The position numbers and the translations under genes were made by a program. This document shows, piece after piece, positions 23,501 to 35,000 of a stretch of DNA of 64,000 nucleotides; positions within the stretch are counted from its first letter, which is position 1, and every line of letters starts with the position of its first letter. Origin of the DNA: Tetracentron sinense. Taxonomy: Eukaryota; Streptophyta; Magnoliopsida; Trochodendrales; Trochodendraceae. The stretch spans positions 17,180,607 through 17,244,606 of the forward strand of contig CM026568.1 of assembly GCA_015143295.1 (NCBI GenBank), given 5' to 3'. The notes under the pieces were generated by a model. It was not told the DNA's origin and did no database searches. It saw nothing but the letters and a program-made list of their open reading frames with translations.

Positions 23501-26500
23501 GTTTGAGAACATGTGGCTAGAACATAAGGTTTACAGAGTTGGTTGGCGAAGTTTAGAGGTCAACCGATATTTGGGGATCTGTTCGCACTGTGTTCGGTCT
23601 CAAACTTAAAGCCCTCAAAGCAAGACTAAAGGTGTCGAATAGGGAGGTTTTCGGTAAACATTCAAGCTAGGAAAAAGACAATTTTGAAACTGGACTTTAA
23701 AGAGGAACGAGGGTCAATTTCTTTGGCTGATTTAAGTCTTAGGAAAGAAAAGAAAGAATATAAAACAATTTTGAAAATGAAGATTAGTTGGAAACAAAAG
23801 TCCAAGGTGAAATGGCTCGAGGAGGGTGATTAGAATTTAGAACATGCAGTCACGCACTATTTCACAATGTAGCAAACTTAAATTGAAAAAACGAACTTCA
23901 GGTCTGACAGTGAATGAGGTAATAAAAGACAATGATGAGTAAATTAAGGAAAACACGATATCTTACTTCAAAGAGGTGAGCATGGAGAAATAAATTTGAA
24001 GCCAAAATTAGATGGGATTGATTTTGATAGGCTATTTGATTCGCAAAGAGAGAACTTGGAGAAACCTTTTGTCAAGGAGGACATCCTGAATGTTATTCGA
24101 GGCATGGAGGGAGACAAAGCCCCAAATCCATAGGAGCCCGACAGGTTATTTCAAAAGCTCTAGGGGTTTGCAGCGATGGGACCTCTTTTCTCCTTTCCTA
24201 TTCATTTTGGTCATAGATGTTCTAAGAAGGATGATATCTAAAATGGAAAGCTCAGTATTAGAAGAATTTCCAGGTGGGGAACAATGAGTCTCATTTCCAG
24301 TTTGCAGATTATATTTTAGTTTTGTGTGATGCATCTTGTCGTTAATTTGCTTATTTGTGGTGTCTACTTAGATGTTTTGAAGTTACAAATCAACTTGGAC
24401 ACAATGTAGTCAAAGTGTCTAGGCGATATAGGGTTCTCTAGGCTTAAGAGCACATTGTGCAACATCCCTGTATATTTTTTGTCCATCCCGAGTTTGGTGG
24501 CTGCCAAATTAGAGAATTTGCATAGGGACTTTTTGGGGAATGGAAAATCATAAGATAGGAACTATCATCTTGTGTCGTGGCAGCAAGTGTGTTGTCAGAT
24601 GGAGGAAGGAGGCCTCAACCTTAAACCTTTGGTGGAGGTGAGCAAGTGGTTATGACGCTTTGTAAAGGAGATGAAGACTTTGTGGAGGGAAATTAGTTAC
24701 TAGGTATGGTAAGAAGTCTCCTTGGGAGTCTAGGGAGGTAAAGGTAAGTAGGCCCCATGGGGTATGCTTGTGGACATGAATTTTTTGAGTGTCATAGTTC
24801 TCGTCTCGTATATGATGCAGTAGACCAATACACCACAAAAGCCGCGACTGATGGGGTGTGAAAGATCAAATCCCTTACCTCCTAGCCCAGATAATCCAAT
24901 CGAGATCGGTTTCGAAACTCCCCGGGGAATGACATAATGCCCTTGCATCATCCACCCACACTCGTTGGGGAGATTCAACTTAGGGACTGCTCTGATACCA
25001 TTTGATGTAGGAGACCAATACACTACAAAAGCTGCAACTGATGAGGTGCGGCAAATCAAATCCCTTATCTCCTAACCCAGAGAGGGTAGGAGTTGGATAT
25101 ACATTATCACATGTGCCTTCACGCAAAGGAATTAGTGGACCATTTACTTTTCCATTGCTCCTTTGCCACCGACATTTAGGGTTTTTTCTTCACTCGCCTG
25201 GGGTGGATTGGGTCTTCTCCTCTTCCTTTCAGGACTTCTTGTCTAGTTGGTCCTCGGGTTCATTAGAGTCATCCCAAGCGGTTATTTTTTCTATTGTCCT
25301 GCTCAATGTATTCTTCTGTTTTTCTTCTCCCTAGATTTCACTGATTTGTGACCTCATTTGTAGTTTTGCCTTTATTTAAAATGTATTTCTCTTATCGAAC
25401 TAGAGTTATTTAGGTTCATATGGTATTGGTGAAACCATTCTAGTGGTCAGTCATAGCGTGATCAAGAGGATGCGTTGGAAATGTATGAAAGCAGAGGGTA
25501 TATTGGAGCTGGATGGGCACCCCAAATAAAATATTATTGCCAGTACTCGAAAGTAGAGCGAGACTTCCGAAAGGAAAATTCTTGCAGTTAAAAGGTAATT
25601 GCTTCCCACACTGAAGGCCAAATTCAAGTAGTCACACCCGGCCCAGACGAAATTTGAAATCATGCTCTTGCAAGAGTGTTTATGATCGATATTTTAAAAT
25701 GTGAAGGCGTGAGGTGAGGCGTTAGGACCTCAAGATGCGTGAGGCGTAAGCCTCGGGGCGTGAGGCATAAGCCTCACAAGAAAGCTTCATGCTCTTTAAT
25801 TTTACTAAATAAATAATAAGAAAAATTACAAAAGATTCAAAAAGTTAATGAAAGATTATAGTTGATATATATATATAGAGAGAGAGAGAGAGAATTACAT
25901 TTATATATATATTTGTATTCATGTGCATTGTGTGTGTTCGTGTGGGCGCACGCGTACACTTAAAAAATACTACATAAATTAGTTGAAATAAATAATAAAT
26001 TCAAAAAAATGACATTTAAGTCTCAGTTGTCACTAGAAGCCTAATTTTAGTTAATATATGAGTTGTATACCATAGACATAAAGCGAGCTTCAAGACATGA
26101 GACTTGTGCTTCATGTGAGCCTCATGGGGTTTAAAACTTTAAGCCTCATGGTTGAGCCTCAAGGCATTTTCCTTAAGTATCGTCCTGAGGCGAGCCTCGA
26201 GGTGTAAGCCTCACACGCTTTTTAAAACACTGGTTATGATTTATGAAGCTATTAGTTAATGCAGGTATGTATATCGATACACAATAGTGTAAGTCACCAA
26301 TAGCAGAAAAAGGTGTTAATTTACAAGAAAGCTTGAACAGTAAAATGAAAATATTCTAGCATTCTATTGATGCATTGTCATGAAAGCTCCATTATTATTG
26401 AGTCAGATTACACCCAACCTTTTAGCTGAAGATGAAAGAAGGTTCTGATTCTTTCTGTCCTAGAAGAACATAATAAAAATAAAGTCTCATATAGGAGGAA

Positions 26501-28060
26501 TAAATTGAATTTTTTGCATCTATTCTTGGGCCCCAGTCATACACTTGTTTAACTCACTACCACCACCTACTTAGAATTATTTGATAAATATTGATATTCT
26601 ATTCATTATTGATGTTGCTATTTTGCTTTAGTATAATGATATTATGTGAAACTGTTTTTTATTTTTTCAAAATTTGACATTAAATGCATTTAATAATGAG
26701 GGTGCTTTGTGTCTGAGTCGTTTACTCGGACATCATTTACTGCAATATATGGACTCGTATCCCATGAAGGGGCCACACCTGCAAGATTTCTCAGGCAAAA
26801 GGCATAATGTTGGATGATTGGTTTCCTCATCACAGACCATCACAACGTTAGATCTCAAATTTATTGTAACTATTGGATTAGATTTATGACAAAGCCCTTT
26901 CCGATATGAATTAACCACCAATTTGGGAAGAAATTGGAAAGGAAATTTTTTTGTTTGCCCAACAATTTGGGAAGAAATCTTGTTCAGGCTGCAAATGAAT
27001 ATTGCCGGCAAAACAATTGCTGACATTCCCCACTAGAAGTATTTGGGTACAGACATGACAGTGCCAGTCAAAGAATACATGACAATTTTTATTAACACTT
27101 TGGTTACTAACCGGAGGCCCACAAGTTTGGAGATACAAATGCAATGGTCAACTATCCTACAAACAAGTCCTCAGAGACGGCACCTGAACAGAATGGAAGG
27201 TAATGGGTATCAAACCTGCCTCCATCTGGCCCATACAAATTTTCCTGCATTGCTGAATCCTAAAATAGTGGGGGTCATGCAATTTAACACGTCTACTTAC
27301 TATTGGTTGGTAGCATCGGAGAAATCTGCAGAGGAGGTGTGCAATTTATTCCTAGCAGAATAAAAAACCAGCCTACAATTGGGCCTCAAAAAGAGTTTTA
27401 GGATCCTATTGCAGCAGGAAAGAGCCCCAAAGTATGGGTGTTTCTTTTCTTTTTCTTTTTTGGTATGAAACACACAGTTAGGCAGCAACCCCGATTAGCA
27501 AGTCGGTATCTGTTCTAAGTTAAAGGAGGGTGGAGAGTGCAACCCACTCTCACCCTCTCGGGAATGGAACCCGGAACCTCCTTCCTAAGGAAGGGATACA
27601 CCTACCACTGGGATATTCCCAGGGTGTGTATGGGTGTTCACTGATAGTGAATGGAGGATTTCAACCAGGGATTAAATTGATATCCGTCCATCCTGTTTGA
27701 ATATAGTACAGCTCTGACAGGCAATCTATATTTTTTTTAATAATTGCATGACTACCGGAGGAAAAAAAAGAATTAGAAAGAACACTGGTTAAGTTGTCAT
27801 TTACGCATTCCTAGGTTACTTTCCCTTGTTTGTGCACATCATTTTTAGGATTCCTCTGTCTTTCATGGATTATAGTCTTCAACCTGATGATCGTGTTTTG
27901 GTTTTCTTTCAGTTCAGTAAAAAATTCAATAGTTGGGATGCTGAATATAGTGAATGATACTTTTTCTTTTCTTTTTGCAGTTTCTGGTTATCCATTGAGT
28001 GCTGCATGCTGTATCGGGCGGATCTGCAACGCATTAGAGCAGAAATGGAAGATCATATAA
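17595..28060 (+). CDS. EMG1: 18S rRNA (pseudouridine-N1) methyltransferase NEP1
   Basis: Seven coding exons: 17595-17846, 18168-18260, 18551-18695, 18805-18915, 19034-19116, 19253-19310, 27981-28060. All joints are GT-AG and in phase and give 273 aa, in the normal range for NEP1/EMG1. A likely 5' UTR intron lies at 17498-17578. The protein is a SPOUT-class methyltransferase of the nucleolus that N1-methylates a pseudouridine in 18S rRNA and helps 40S assembly. Landmarks: a basic start, 14 glutamates in a row (residues 22-35), [14 protein letters not shown] in mid-protein, [10 protein letters not shown] (229-238) and [10 protein letters not shown] (249-258), the last two forming the cofactor-binding knot. 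The last intron is 8,670 bp and separates these two motifs; it is packed with transposons. The final exon codes only 26 residues. Confidence 0.95.
19311..21484. other. First part of the giant EMG1 intron
   Basis: Intron sequence without a clear gene. At about 20815-21110 there is sequence with TATCGGTTTCGGTAAC and related words, resembling the hAT-type MITE at 37895, but without clean ends. Short frames at 20120-20865 have no recognised product. Confidence 0.4.
21485..22004. mobile_element. hAT-type MITE with (CGAGC)n core
   Basis: A 520-bp non-coding element. Ends are TAGGGGTGTCAACGAGC and, reversed from the right, TAGGGCTGTCAATGAGC. Flanked by a perfect 8-bp duplication ATTCATAG (21477-21484 and 22005-22012), the hAT hallmark. 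Inside, GAGC/GCTC words repeat densely in both orientations, with a run of CGAGC units at about 21826-21858. Confidence 0.9.
22600..25400 (+). pseudogene. L1-type LINE, decayed
   Basis: Scattered but ordered LINE homology on the plus strand. An endonuclease end is seen at 23.15-23.5 kb ([12 protein letters not shown]-like sequence, then [18 protein letters not shown]). Reverse-transcriptase pieces follow at 24.05-24.3 kb ([12 protein letters not shown]) and 24.5-24.7 kb ([10 protein letters not shown]). A zinc-binding tail motif lies at about 25.12-25.2 kb ([15 protein letters not shown]). Many stops and a deletion between endonuclease and polymerase show it is dead. A TRIM-like fossil interrupts it near 24.8-25.1 kb. 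Confidence 0.75.
24813..25109 (-). mobile_element. TRIM-like LTR retrotransposon fossil
   Basis: Two direct repeats of roughly 80-107 bp starting TGATG(C/T)AG (24813 and 25003) flank about 100 bp of non-coding DNA. The inner side of the right copy carries GCTCTGATACCA (24989-25000), an initiator tRNA-Met primer-binding site on the minus strand. The whole is under 0.3 kb and has no coding capacity, which fits a terminal-repeat retrotransposon in miniature. It looks old and partly eroded, and it sits inside the LINE. Confidence 0.6.
25687..26232. mobile_element. hAT-like MITE rich in GTGAGGC words
   Basis: A 546-bp non-coding element with related ends CGATATTTTAAAA and, reversed from the right, CAGTGTTTTAAAA, then GTGAGGC-type words in both arms. 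Flanking 8-mers TTTATGAT (25679-25686) and GTTATGAT (26233-26240) match at seven of eight positions. It holds a (TA)n(GA)n tract near 25867-25892. Confidence 0.65.
26241..27431. other. EMG1 intron, unassigned part
   Basis: About 1.2 kb of intron without a recognised feature. Several short frames on both strands lack homology that can be recognised by eye. Confidence 0.4.
27443..27627 (-). mobile_element. tRNA-derived SINE with 11-bp TSD
   Basis: A 185-bp element. On the minus strand it starts with an A-box-like CCAGTGGTAGG region, then a B-box-like GGGTTCCATTCCC, a unique body, and an A-rich tail toward lower coordinates (the plus strand shows TTTCTTTTCTTTTTC). A perfect 11-bp direct repeat GTATGGGTGTT flanks it (27432-27442 and 27628-27638), as expected of target-primed insertion. 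Confidence 0.85.
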
Positions 28061-28926
28061 ACCCCCGAGTCTTTCACAAGTCAATATCTGATTAATCAGA
28101 ACCTTATTTATTCATGTAGCCTTGTGTCTTTGGGGTTGTAATAGGCAATCTGTCTGCTACCAAGTAGTGATATCAATGAGTGCAATGCATTGACGGACTT
28201 TCAGCATTCTGATCAGTGGATAATTCTTAATTGAGAGGATATTAACATTATCTGATGTTGTAACAATAATTTTATTGTGTGGTTTTACGCCAACGGTTAC
28301 TGCATAAGTGGGAATAGGATTGCTGGGACGATATATGCCATGGTCGACAAGTTGTGTGAGCTTGGAACCATCCAAGTTAGATAATACTAGTCAGGGCCCG
28401 CATGCTCAAGGCACCGTTGTTTTCTATAATTTGGTAATTATAATGAAATAATTTTATTTAAGTGTAGGTTAATCATTCAAAAAATTGTCAATTCCGTAAA
28501 AGGTAATTTAATTGCAAGAAATGCTAGCCCCATACTCAAACTATCAACATGATCCGTTCCTTTTATCTAATACCAATATAGCTAATTAAACCAATAAAAA
28601 TAATTTCTTCCTTTGAGTAATTTTTTTATTTGAAGGTGTAACAATGACGTGTTGCTCTCACAGTGAGAGTTTGGTGTTTTTGAAACGGATGCTCGCTGTC
28701 ATAAGATTGCTTTCATCCATAAAATGATATTTGTTACCCTATGAAATGCCATTTTTGACTTGTTATTGCTTTCATCCATAAAATGATATTTGTTACCCTA
28801 TGAAATGCCACTTTTGACTTGTTATTGAAGCTTTCCTCCCATTCCCATATGGTAGAATTAATATGGACACTAAGTATTGAAGCAACATAAAGCCCACCTT
28901 ACTAGTGTCTCCATCTCTAAATAGAG
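28061..28926. other. EMG1 3' UTR and downstream spacer
   Basis: The first few hundred bases are probably 3' UTR. A 59-bp tandem duplication lies at 28706-28826 (unit starts ATTGCTTTCATCC). AAATGCTAGCCCC near 28521 looks like one end of the GCTAGCCCC MITE family, but no partner end was found. Confidence 0.5.
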
Positions 28927-28987
28927 TTAGGGGTGTCAATGGGTGGAGGTTGGGCTTGCATTTTTTGTGATTTGTGAAGAGGTCTGG

Positions 28988-30300
28988 TGATCGGTGCTAA
29001 TTGTTATACATTTAAGCATCTTAAATTAAACTTGTTAGCTCATTAGAATAATCTTTTAAACTGTTTTATGGTGTTTGATTGTTTCTATTGATTTCAGTTT
29101 CATGCGAGGAAAATAAGATAAAATTAAATATTTAAAGACTTCAATGACTTAGAAGAGTTTCAACCATGTGAAAGACCAAAAGAAAGAAGAAATCTGGAAA
29201 AGTCGGAGCCTTGCGACCGATCGTGATCTATCTGCGATTGATCACAGTTCTGAATTCTACGATCCATGAAGAAACCTGCGGCTGGTCGCAAGTGAAACAG
29301 AGAATTTCTGAAAATTTTACCTGATTACGATCAATCGTAGGTGTTTTGCGATCGACCGCAGATCGGCGTTTGTCCTCGTAAATTGTGTGCAAAAAAGAGG
29401 TGTTTGGGTCTTATTGGGTTTCTAAAAATCCTACTTTGGGATGTAACCTCTTTCTATAAATAGGAAGGTCATTAGCCATAAAAAGAGTTGAAAATTTTGG
29501 ATTTTAAGAAGAGAAGAAGTTCTGGAGATCAAGGAAGCAATAAGGATGAGTTCTTCGTGTTTGTCTATGAAGACGGCGTGCTCCTCCCTCGCGACGAGCT
29601 AACTTTCTATTCTAGGGTTTTGAAGAAACCCCTAACCAAGTAACTGTATTTTTATTTGATATCAATAGTTCTAACACATTAATTGCATAATGAGAGAGTT
29701 GTTTTATCAACCAGATTTATTTGATTTATATTTGATTTCAATGAAATTTCTATCATTGTCTTACATGTTTGGAAATTGAGATTGTAACCGCTTGTGTTAA
29801 TTGTCGGTGATAATTAATATAAGTTTTATGCAATTGTTTTAAATAGTTCAAGAGATTAGATCCTAAGATATTTTATACAAAAGGAAGACGAATGATTTCA
29901 CAACTCTAATGTAATGTATAACATTCGTGTAACCGAAAATAAGATATGCCTAGGATTTGATCACTTATATATTTCTTGATCAGTTGAGAGAGGACAAGTC
30001 GTCACTATCACTGTAATGTTTGCGAATCGAGAAATCTGAGTAAACACAAAGAGAGATCAGTTATAAATCTAGTGGTGGATTCAAACACCCTAGATCTTCT
30101 CTTCGAAAGATTTCAAAAACCTTTAATTGATAAATTAATTAGAAACCATCATTAGTTTAAAATATTTTTTTGTTTAATCCAATTTAAAAATCATTTTTTC
30201 TTACTCATTAATTTAGAATTCATCTCGATAAGAAAGCAACAAAACAAACGCAATCCTCAGAAGTTCGACACCCTTACTAATAACTATTCTACGGAATAAT
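28988..30300 (+). mobile_element. Possible solo LTR of a gypsy-type fossil
   Basis: The stretch starts TGATCGGTGCTAATTG, has a TATA-like CTATAAATAGG near 29453 and a GTTCGACACCCTTACTA stretch near its end. These features recall large plant gypsy LTRs. Neither a paired LTR nor a target duplication was found, so this is a weak call. Confidence 0.3.
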
Positions 30301-30821
30301 TATTACAAGGAATGATTAAATTGCGTAACGACCACTCGGCTTAACCCCAGCCCATTTACAAGAGGTTTTTGTGTCCGCCTAAACTCGGATAGTTGACACC
30401 CCTTAATGGAGTCACATCCAGCCTTCTTAAGCAAGGACAAACCAGCCCCTCGAGCTAGGATGATGAAGGTGAAAGTATGCCCCTTGTTGGGACTTAAAAG
30501 GGGTGTGATATCTGAGAGGGGAACTCCCATGGTTAAGATTTGTCCAGTGATATTTGTATTCTGTTTTTGGTTAAAATTATGGGAAAATAATTATTTTATG
30601 CGTGAACGTTTTCCATGGGTGAAACACTAATTCAATGCAGAGACGCACATATATAGAGTGAGTTAGTCCCTTATTAAATATGGTAATCCTAGTTAAAATT
30701 AAGTCTCATAGTTTGTCGGTATGAACATTCTAGGATTAATGTTAATTCATTTAAAGCTTTAAAATGTCTTTAAGCAAAAAAATTAATTTTTTGGGACCCT
30801 TTTGGTTAGGATTACTGCAAT

Positions 30822-30896
30822 CACAATTGATTACACAATAAGCTTGTTGTGATTAATCCACAATTGATTACACAATAAGCTTGGTTGTGATTAATC
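30822..30896. repeat. 37-bp tandem duplication
   Basis: Two copies of a unit beginning CACAATTGATTACACAATAAG, at 30822 and 30859, each followed by TTGTGATTAATCC. Confidence 0.8.
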
Positions 30897-31257
30897 CTTA
30901 TTACCGCTTAAGCAATTATCTATATATTTGTTAAATTGTATATTCATCATTTAAAAAAATAGTATTTGGATAATTTCTCTATGTGCTTACAATAATTTTC
31001 AAATAAACTGAGTGTTTACAATAATTTCCATATAATCGTAAAGATGCATAATCGGTTGTGCTCTCAGATTAGGGAATCGCCACTTATTTACAAGATCGCT
31101 TATGATAGATAGAATCAAACGTTATTATTCTGTCATGACGTATGCTTTTATCTCTACTATTATGATGAGAGAGAGTAATAAAATGTTGGTTGAAATTCAC
31201 TCTAATTATTATTAACTACCTTATGCGATTATGGATAGAGTAGGGTTGAGAGAAATT

Positions 31258-31410
31258 TTAGGGACTGGACACCAAGGCTTTGTCCCAATGGTAGTCTATC
31301 CCATGCTTGGGGGAGGTACCGGGCTTCATTCCCGAGAGAGTGGGAGTTTGTATATACTCTCCACCCGTCCACTAACTGAACAGATGTACTCTATAACGAG
31401 GCAACGCTTT
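31258..31410 (+). repeat. tRNA-derived SINE copy
   Basis: ACCAAGGCTTTGTCCCAATGG resembles an A-box region; GGGCTTCATTCCCGAGAG matches the B-box region and following words of the SINE at 27443-27627. The downstream body (CTCTCCACC..CTAACTGAACAGAT) is also shared. Ends are not clear. Confidence 0.55.
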
Positions 31411-31710
31411 CAACTCATTTATCCCCAATTTTTTTTTATTGTTAAACGTCATAAATTGTCATTATTTAGTCTAATTTCTTGCACTCATTTGGATTGAACA
31501 TTCAAGTGCACTCTCCTAATAAGTAATTAAATCAATTCCAATAATCCAAACCAAATGAATATTCTAACATGGCAGTGCCAAATATATATTTTTTTTTGTT
31601 AGATTAGAAAACCAAAAAAAAAAAAAAAACTCTATTGTAAATGAGCCAGGCTCGGGCTATTAAAAAATCATAAAATTGCAAGCCCAGCCCATTGACACCT
31701 ATAAACAATA

Positions 31711-31881
31711 GAGGCGTGCTAGCCCTACTCTTAGTCAAACTCTACTCTCAGCCTCCACCAATCACCTATCCATTATCAAATCAGTTATGGTGGTTAAAGC
31801 ACTATCTCTCATCAAGAATGGACACGGGGTTGGTGGAGATTAAGAGTAGAGTTTGACTGAGAGTAGGGCTAGCAATCCTCG
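31711..31881. mobile_element. Mutator-like MITE (GCTAGCCCC family)
   Basis: A 171-bp foldback. The arms read GAGGCGTGCTAGCCCTACTC and, from the right, CGAGGATTGCTAGCCCTAC, and stay paired for about 45 bp. A perfect 9-bp duplication TAAACAATA flanks it (31702-31710 and 31882-31890). It lies about 120 bp upstream of the DNL zinc-finger gene start. Confidence 0.88.
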
Positions 31882-32009
31882 TAAACAATATAATAATATA
31901 TTTGGAATTTGTGAGCAGATGAGAGGATTGAAAATCACCGTTAAATTTCCTTAGAAAAAAAATTAGGTTTTTTGGATTTAAAATCACACACAGAGCTTCA
32001 CTAGGAACA

Positions 32010-35000
32010 ATGGCTGCAAAGGTACTTAGTGCCATTTATTCTCTCTCCTCCTGCTCTCCCACCAAGACAGCCATTGTTCTTACTTCCAGACCTAATTTCT
32101 TCAGACCTACTGTATCACCAAAGAACACGTCGATCAGTCTCTCCAGGTAACCGATCTATCACTACCCCTTCTTTTGATTTTTTGTCTTCTAGGGTTTTGT
32201 TTTCTCTTTCATTTCCATCCTGAATTCCAATATATAATAAGCCATTAATCTAACTCAACTTTCCCCTTTGTTTATGTTGAAGAATTTGTTTATTTGTATC
32301 AATAATCTGTTTTTTGTACACAAATAAAACATGTGAAACTTGTAATTTTGCTTTCAGATTGCAAATTTCTCGTAGAACAGTTACAGTGTCAAAGCCTGCC
32401 TTCCATGTACCTAGAGTTGCCAGATTGGATGATGATAATTCTGAACTATTGGATGATGATAATTCTGTACTACTACCGGAGTCGGAACCCACTTCGGCGT
32501 CTTTGCCTAACATAAATTCTGGTTCTAATGGATCTCAGACGGTATAATATAATTGAACTTTGATTTTTGGTTGATTTGATTTTAATTTTTCTGTTATGAT
32601 TTTATGGCATGTTAACCATCCAATTTGAGCTCTTGATCTCAACTATATGTGAAGTTAGATTTATCAAATTGGAGTTCGTACGCTTTTGTCTACATGGGTA
32701 ACTTTCTTGATGCTGGGACTTTATTAATTAGAAATGTAAACAGGGGCTTTTTATAGTGTCTATTATTCATTCACTCAAGGTTATATAGAAGTCAATTATC
32801 TTGAAAGCACAATGCTATGAATGAGTGGAAACTCTTTATACTCTTTTTAAAAAAAATCTTTATGTTCAATGTTTTAACTCCTTATCATCAATGCCTTATC
32901 CCATAAATTTGGGTCGAAAACATGAATGACGTTCCACAATTTCGTTCTATTAGAAGCCATAACATCGGTCAAATCTTGTTGCATTGAAACCTATAAATGT
33001 TCACATGTTATCAAACATTTCATCACCATTTCCATCCATGCCATTTTTTTGTCTTCTCCTCATCCTTTTAGAGTCTTCAATTTGTACCAATTTCCTCCCC
33101 ATTGTACCAGTTATTAGTCTTCATTGAATGTGTCCAAACCAACTTAGTCAAATCTCCCTTATGTTATCACCTATTGGAGCCACTCCCAGATACTTAACAT
33201 ATACCTCCATGGGTTTCTTTGTGTAGTGATACTGGGATAGTACCAGCCACCAGGGGTTAAGTGACTTGTATGTTTCATGCTATTTGTTGTTTGTCTCTAC
33301 AGTCTTATCATTCATTGATTTCTTTTTTCTGGGTATACTGTCTGTACAGGAAGCAACAATTGACATAAAGCTCCCTAGGAGAAGTTTGCTTGTACAGTTT
33401 ACTTGCAATTCATGTGGGGAAAGAACACAAAGACTCGTAAATCGATTAGCCTATGAACGAGGGACTGTTTTTGTACAGGTACTTGTTGATTGCAACCATG
33501 GAGGAATCTGCTGCTATAAATCTCTTGATGTTTGCAGACCTAAACAGCTCATCATAGCTTGAATTGTTTTATAGAGAACAAGCTCATCATCATTTAGCTA
33601 TGACATTTATTTTTCTCGTTGCTGGTCATATGTATAGAACTAACTTTGGGATTGGACACATGGTTATCAATTTAGGCGTTTCTTTGTATAATGTTAGTAA
33701 CACTGATATGTTTATCTGCATAAGAAGACTTATGGAGATCTTAATATTAGACTTGTATGGATTTGTAGAACTGTGAACTAAGATTTTTTACTTTGTTGGT
33801 AAAAAGTGTAACAAGGGATGCATTGTACATTGGACAATGGTTGTTTGCTTCCATTTTCTCCGTTTTAATATGACTCTTTATTTATTTTTCATGAGGAAGT
33901 ACTTTTGTATAAAACATTTGACTATGCAGTAAACAAACCTTATACACGTATCTTCAGGTTGATGGATGCCAAACTCTTTTTGAGTGCACTTAGGTCTGCA
34001 CTCTGCACAAAAAGTTTTTTCTACGATTATATTTGGAAATGTGTCTTGGACTCTTGGTTCGATATTTATTGCCTAAGGCATTTGGGATCCGGTGATGGAA
34101 GGAGTTGAGAGGAGTGTAGGAGTGTGATGACCAATCTTTTTGTATTCTACACGTTTGTCCACCTACAGGATACACACTTAAGTGCCTAAGCGTCTTGAAA
34201 AAATTCAAAGAGATTTTTATGGAAAGCAATGTAGTCAAAAGTATCCATGCGACACCTAGGCGATAGGAGATTCCCTAGGTGAGGTGATGCCTATGCGCTA
34301 CTTGAACGATGCCTAGGCGACCAAAATTTAGGGGTCGTTTGGATACACTTCCTTTTTCTGTTTTTAAAAATTGGGAACAACTTTTTGTTTTCAAAATTTT
34401 TAAATAGGAAACACGTTTGGCATTACTAATTGTTACTTGTTTTAAAAAAAGAAAAACAAAAAAACACATTTGGTACATTCATAGTAGTGGTAGTGGTTGG
34501 GGGTGGTGGGTGGTGTAGTGTGGTGGTAGTGATGGTGGTGATGGTGTGTGGTGGTGGTGGGTGGTGTAGTATGGTGGTGGTAGTGATGGTGGTGATGGTG
34601 TGTGGTGGTGGTGGGAGGTGTGGTGGTGGTGCCGTCGTGGTGGTGGGGGTGTGGTGGTGTGGTGGTGTGGTGGTGTGATGGTGTGGTGGTGGTGGTGGTG
34701 GTAGTGTTGTGGTGGTGGTGGTGGTGGTAGTATGGTTGTGTTGTGATGGGTGGTGGTAGTGATGGTGGTGGTATTGTGTTGGTGGTGTCGTGTTGGATGG
34801 TGGTGGTGGTGGTATTGTGGTTGTGGTGGTGGTTTTGGGTGGTGATGGTGGTGGGAAGTGGGGGGTCAGAGTTTTCCATTTTTGTTTTTTGTTTTCAAAA
34901 ATAGAGGTAATAGAAAATTTCTGTTACCTTGATTTTCAAAATTTTTGTTACTAATTTTTAAAAATAGAAAGCGGAAACATGTTTACCAAACATGTTTTGT

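Larger units (their letters stand above)
28928..31703. mobile_element. Possible hAT-type element with nested insertions
   Basis: TAGGGGTGTCAATGGG at 28928 is matched at 31703 by a reversed TATAGGTGTCAATGGG; both are followed by GGGCTTGCA. These ends resemble the hAT-type MITE at 21485. The 2.8-kb interior is heterogeneous and includes LTR-like and SINE-like sequence. No convincing 8-bp duplication was found, so the two ends may belong to different insertions. Confidence 0.35.

Noticed and set aside
24399-24450. Short match to the left end of the hAT-like element at 34227 (CAATGTAGTCAAA, CTAGGCGATA)
   Set aside because: Likely a tiny remnant or deletion copy, but without a right end or duplication it cannot be called an element.
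27530-27620. tRNA gene on the minus strand
   Set aside because: Only box A/B-like sequence with no cloverleaf; A-rich tail and target duplication show a SINE.
28919-31713. AAATAGAG / CAATAGAG as an 8-bp duplication for the 28928-31703 element
   Set aside because: The right 8-mer includes the first bases of the MITE at 31711, which has its own 9-bp duplication, so the match is accidental.
34430-34879. Open frames across the GGT array on both strands (Gly/Val-rich plus, His/Thr-rich minus)
   Set aside because: Low-complexity triplet repeat gives open frames in any phase; it lies inside a Harbinger-like element in an intron.
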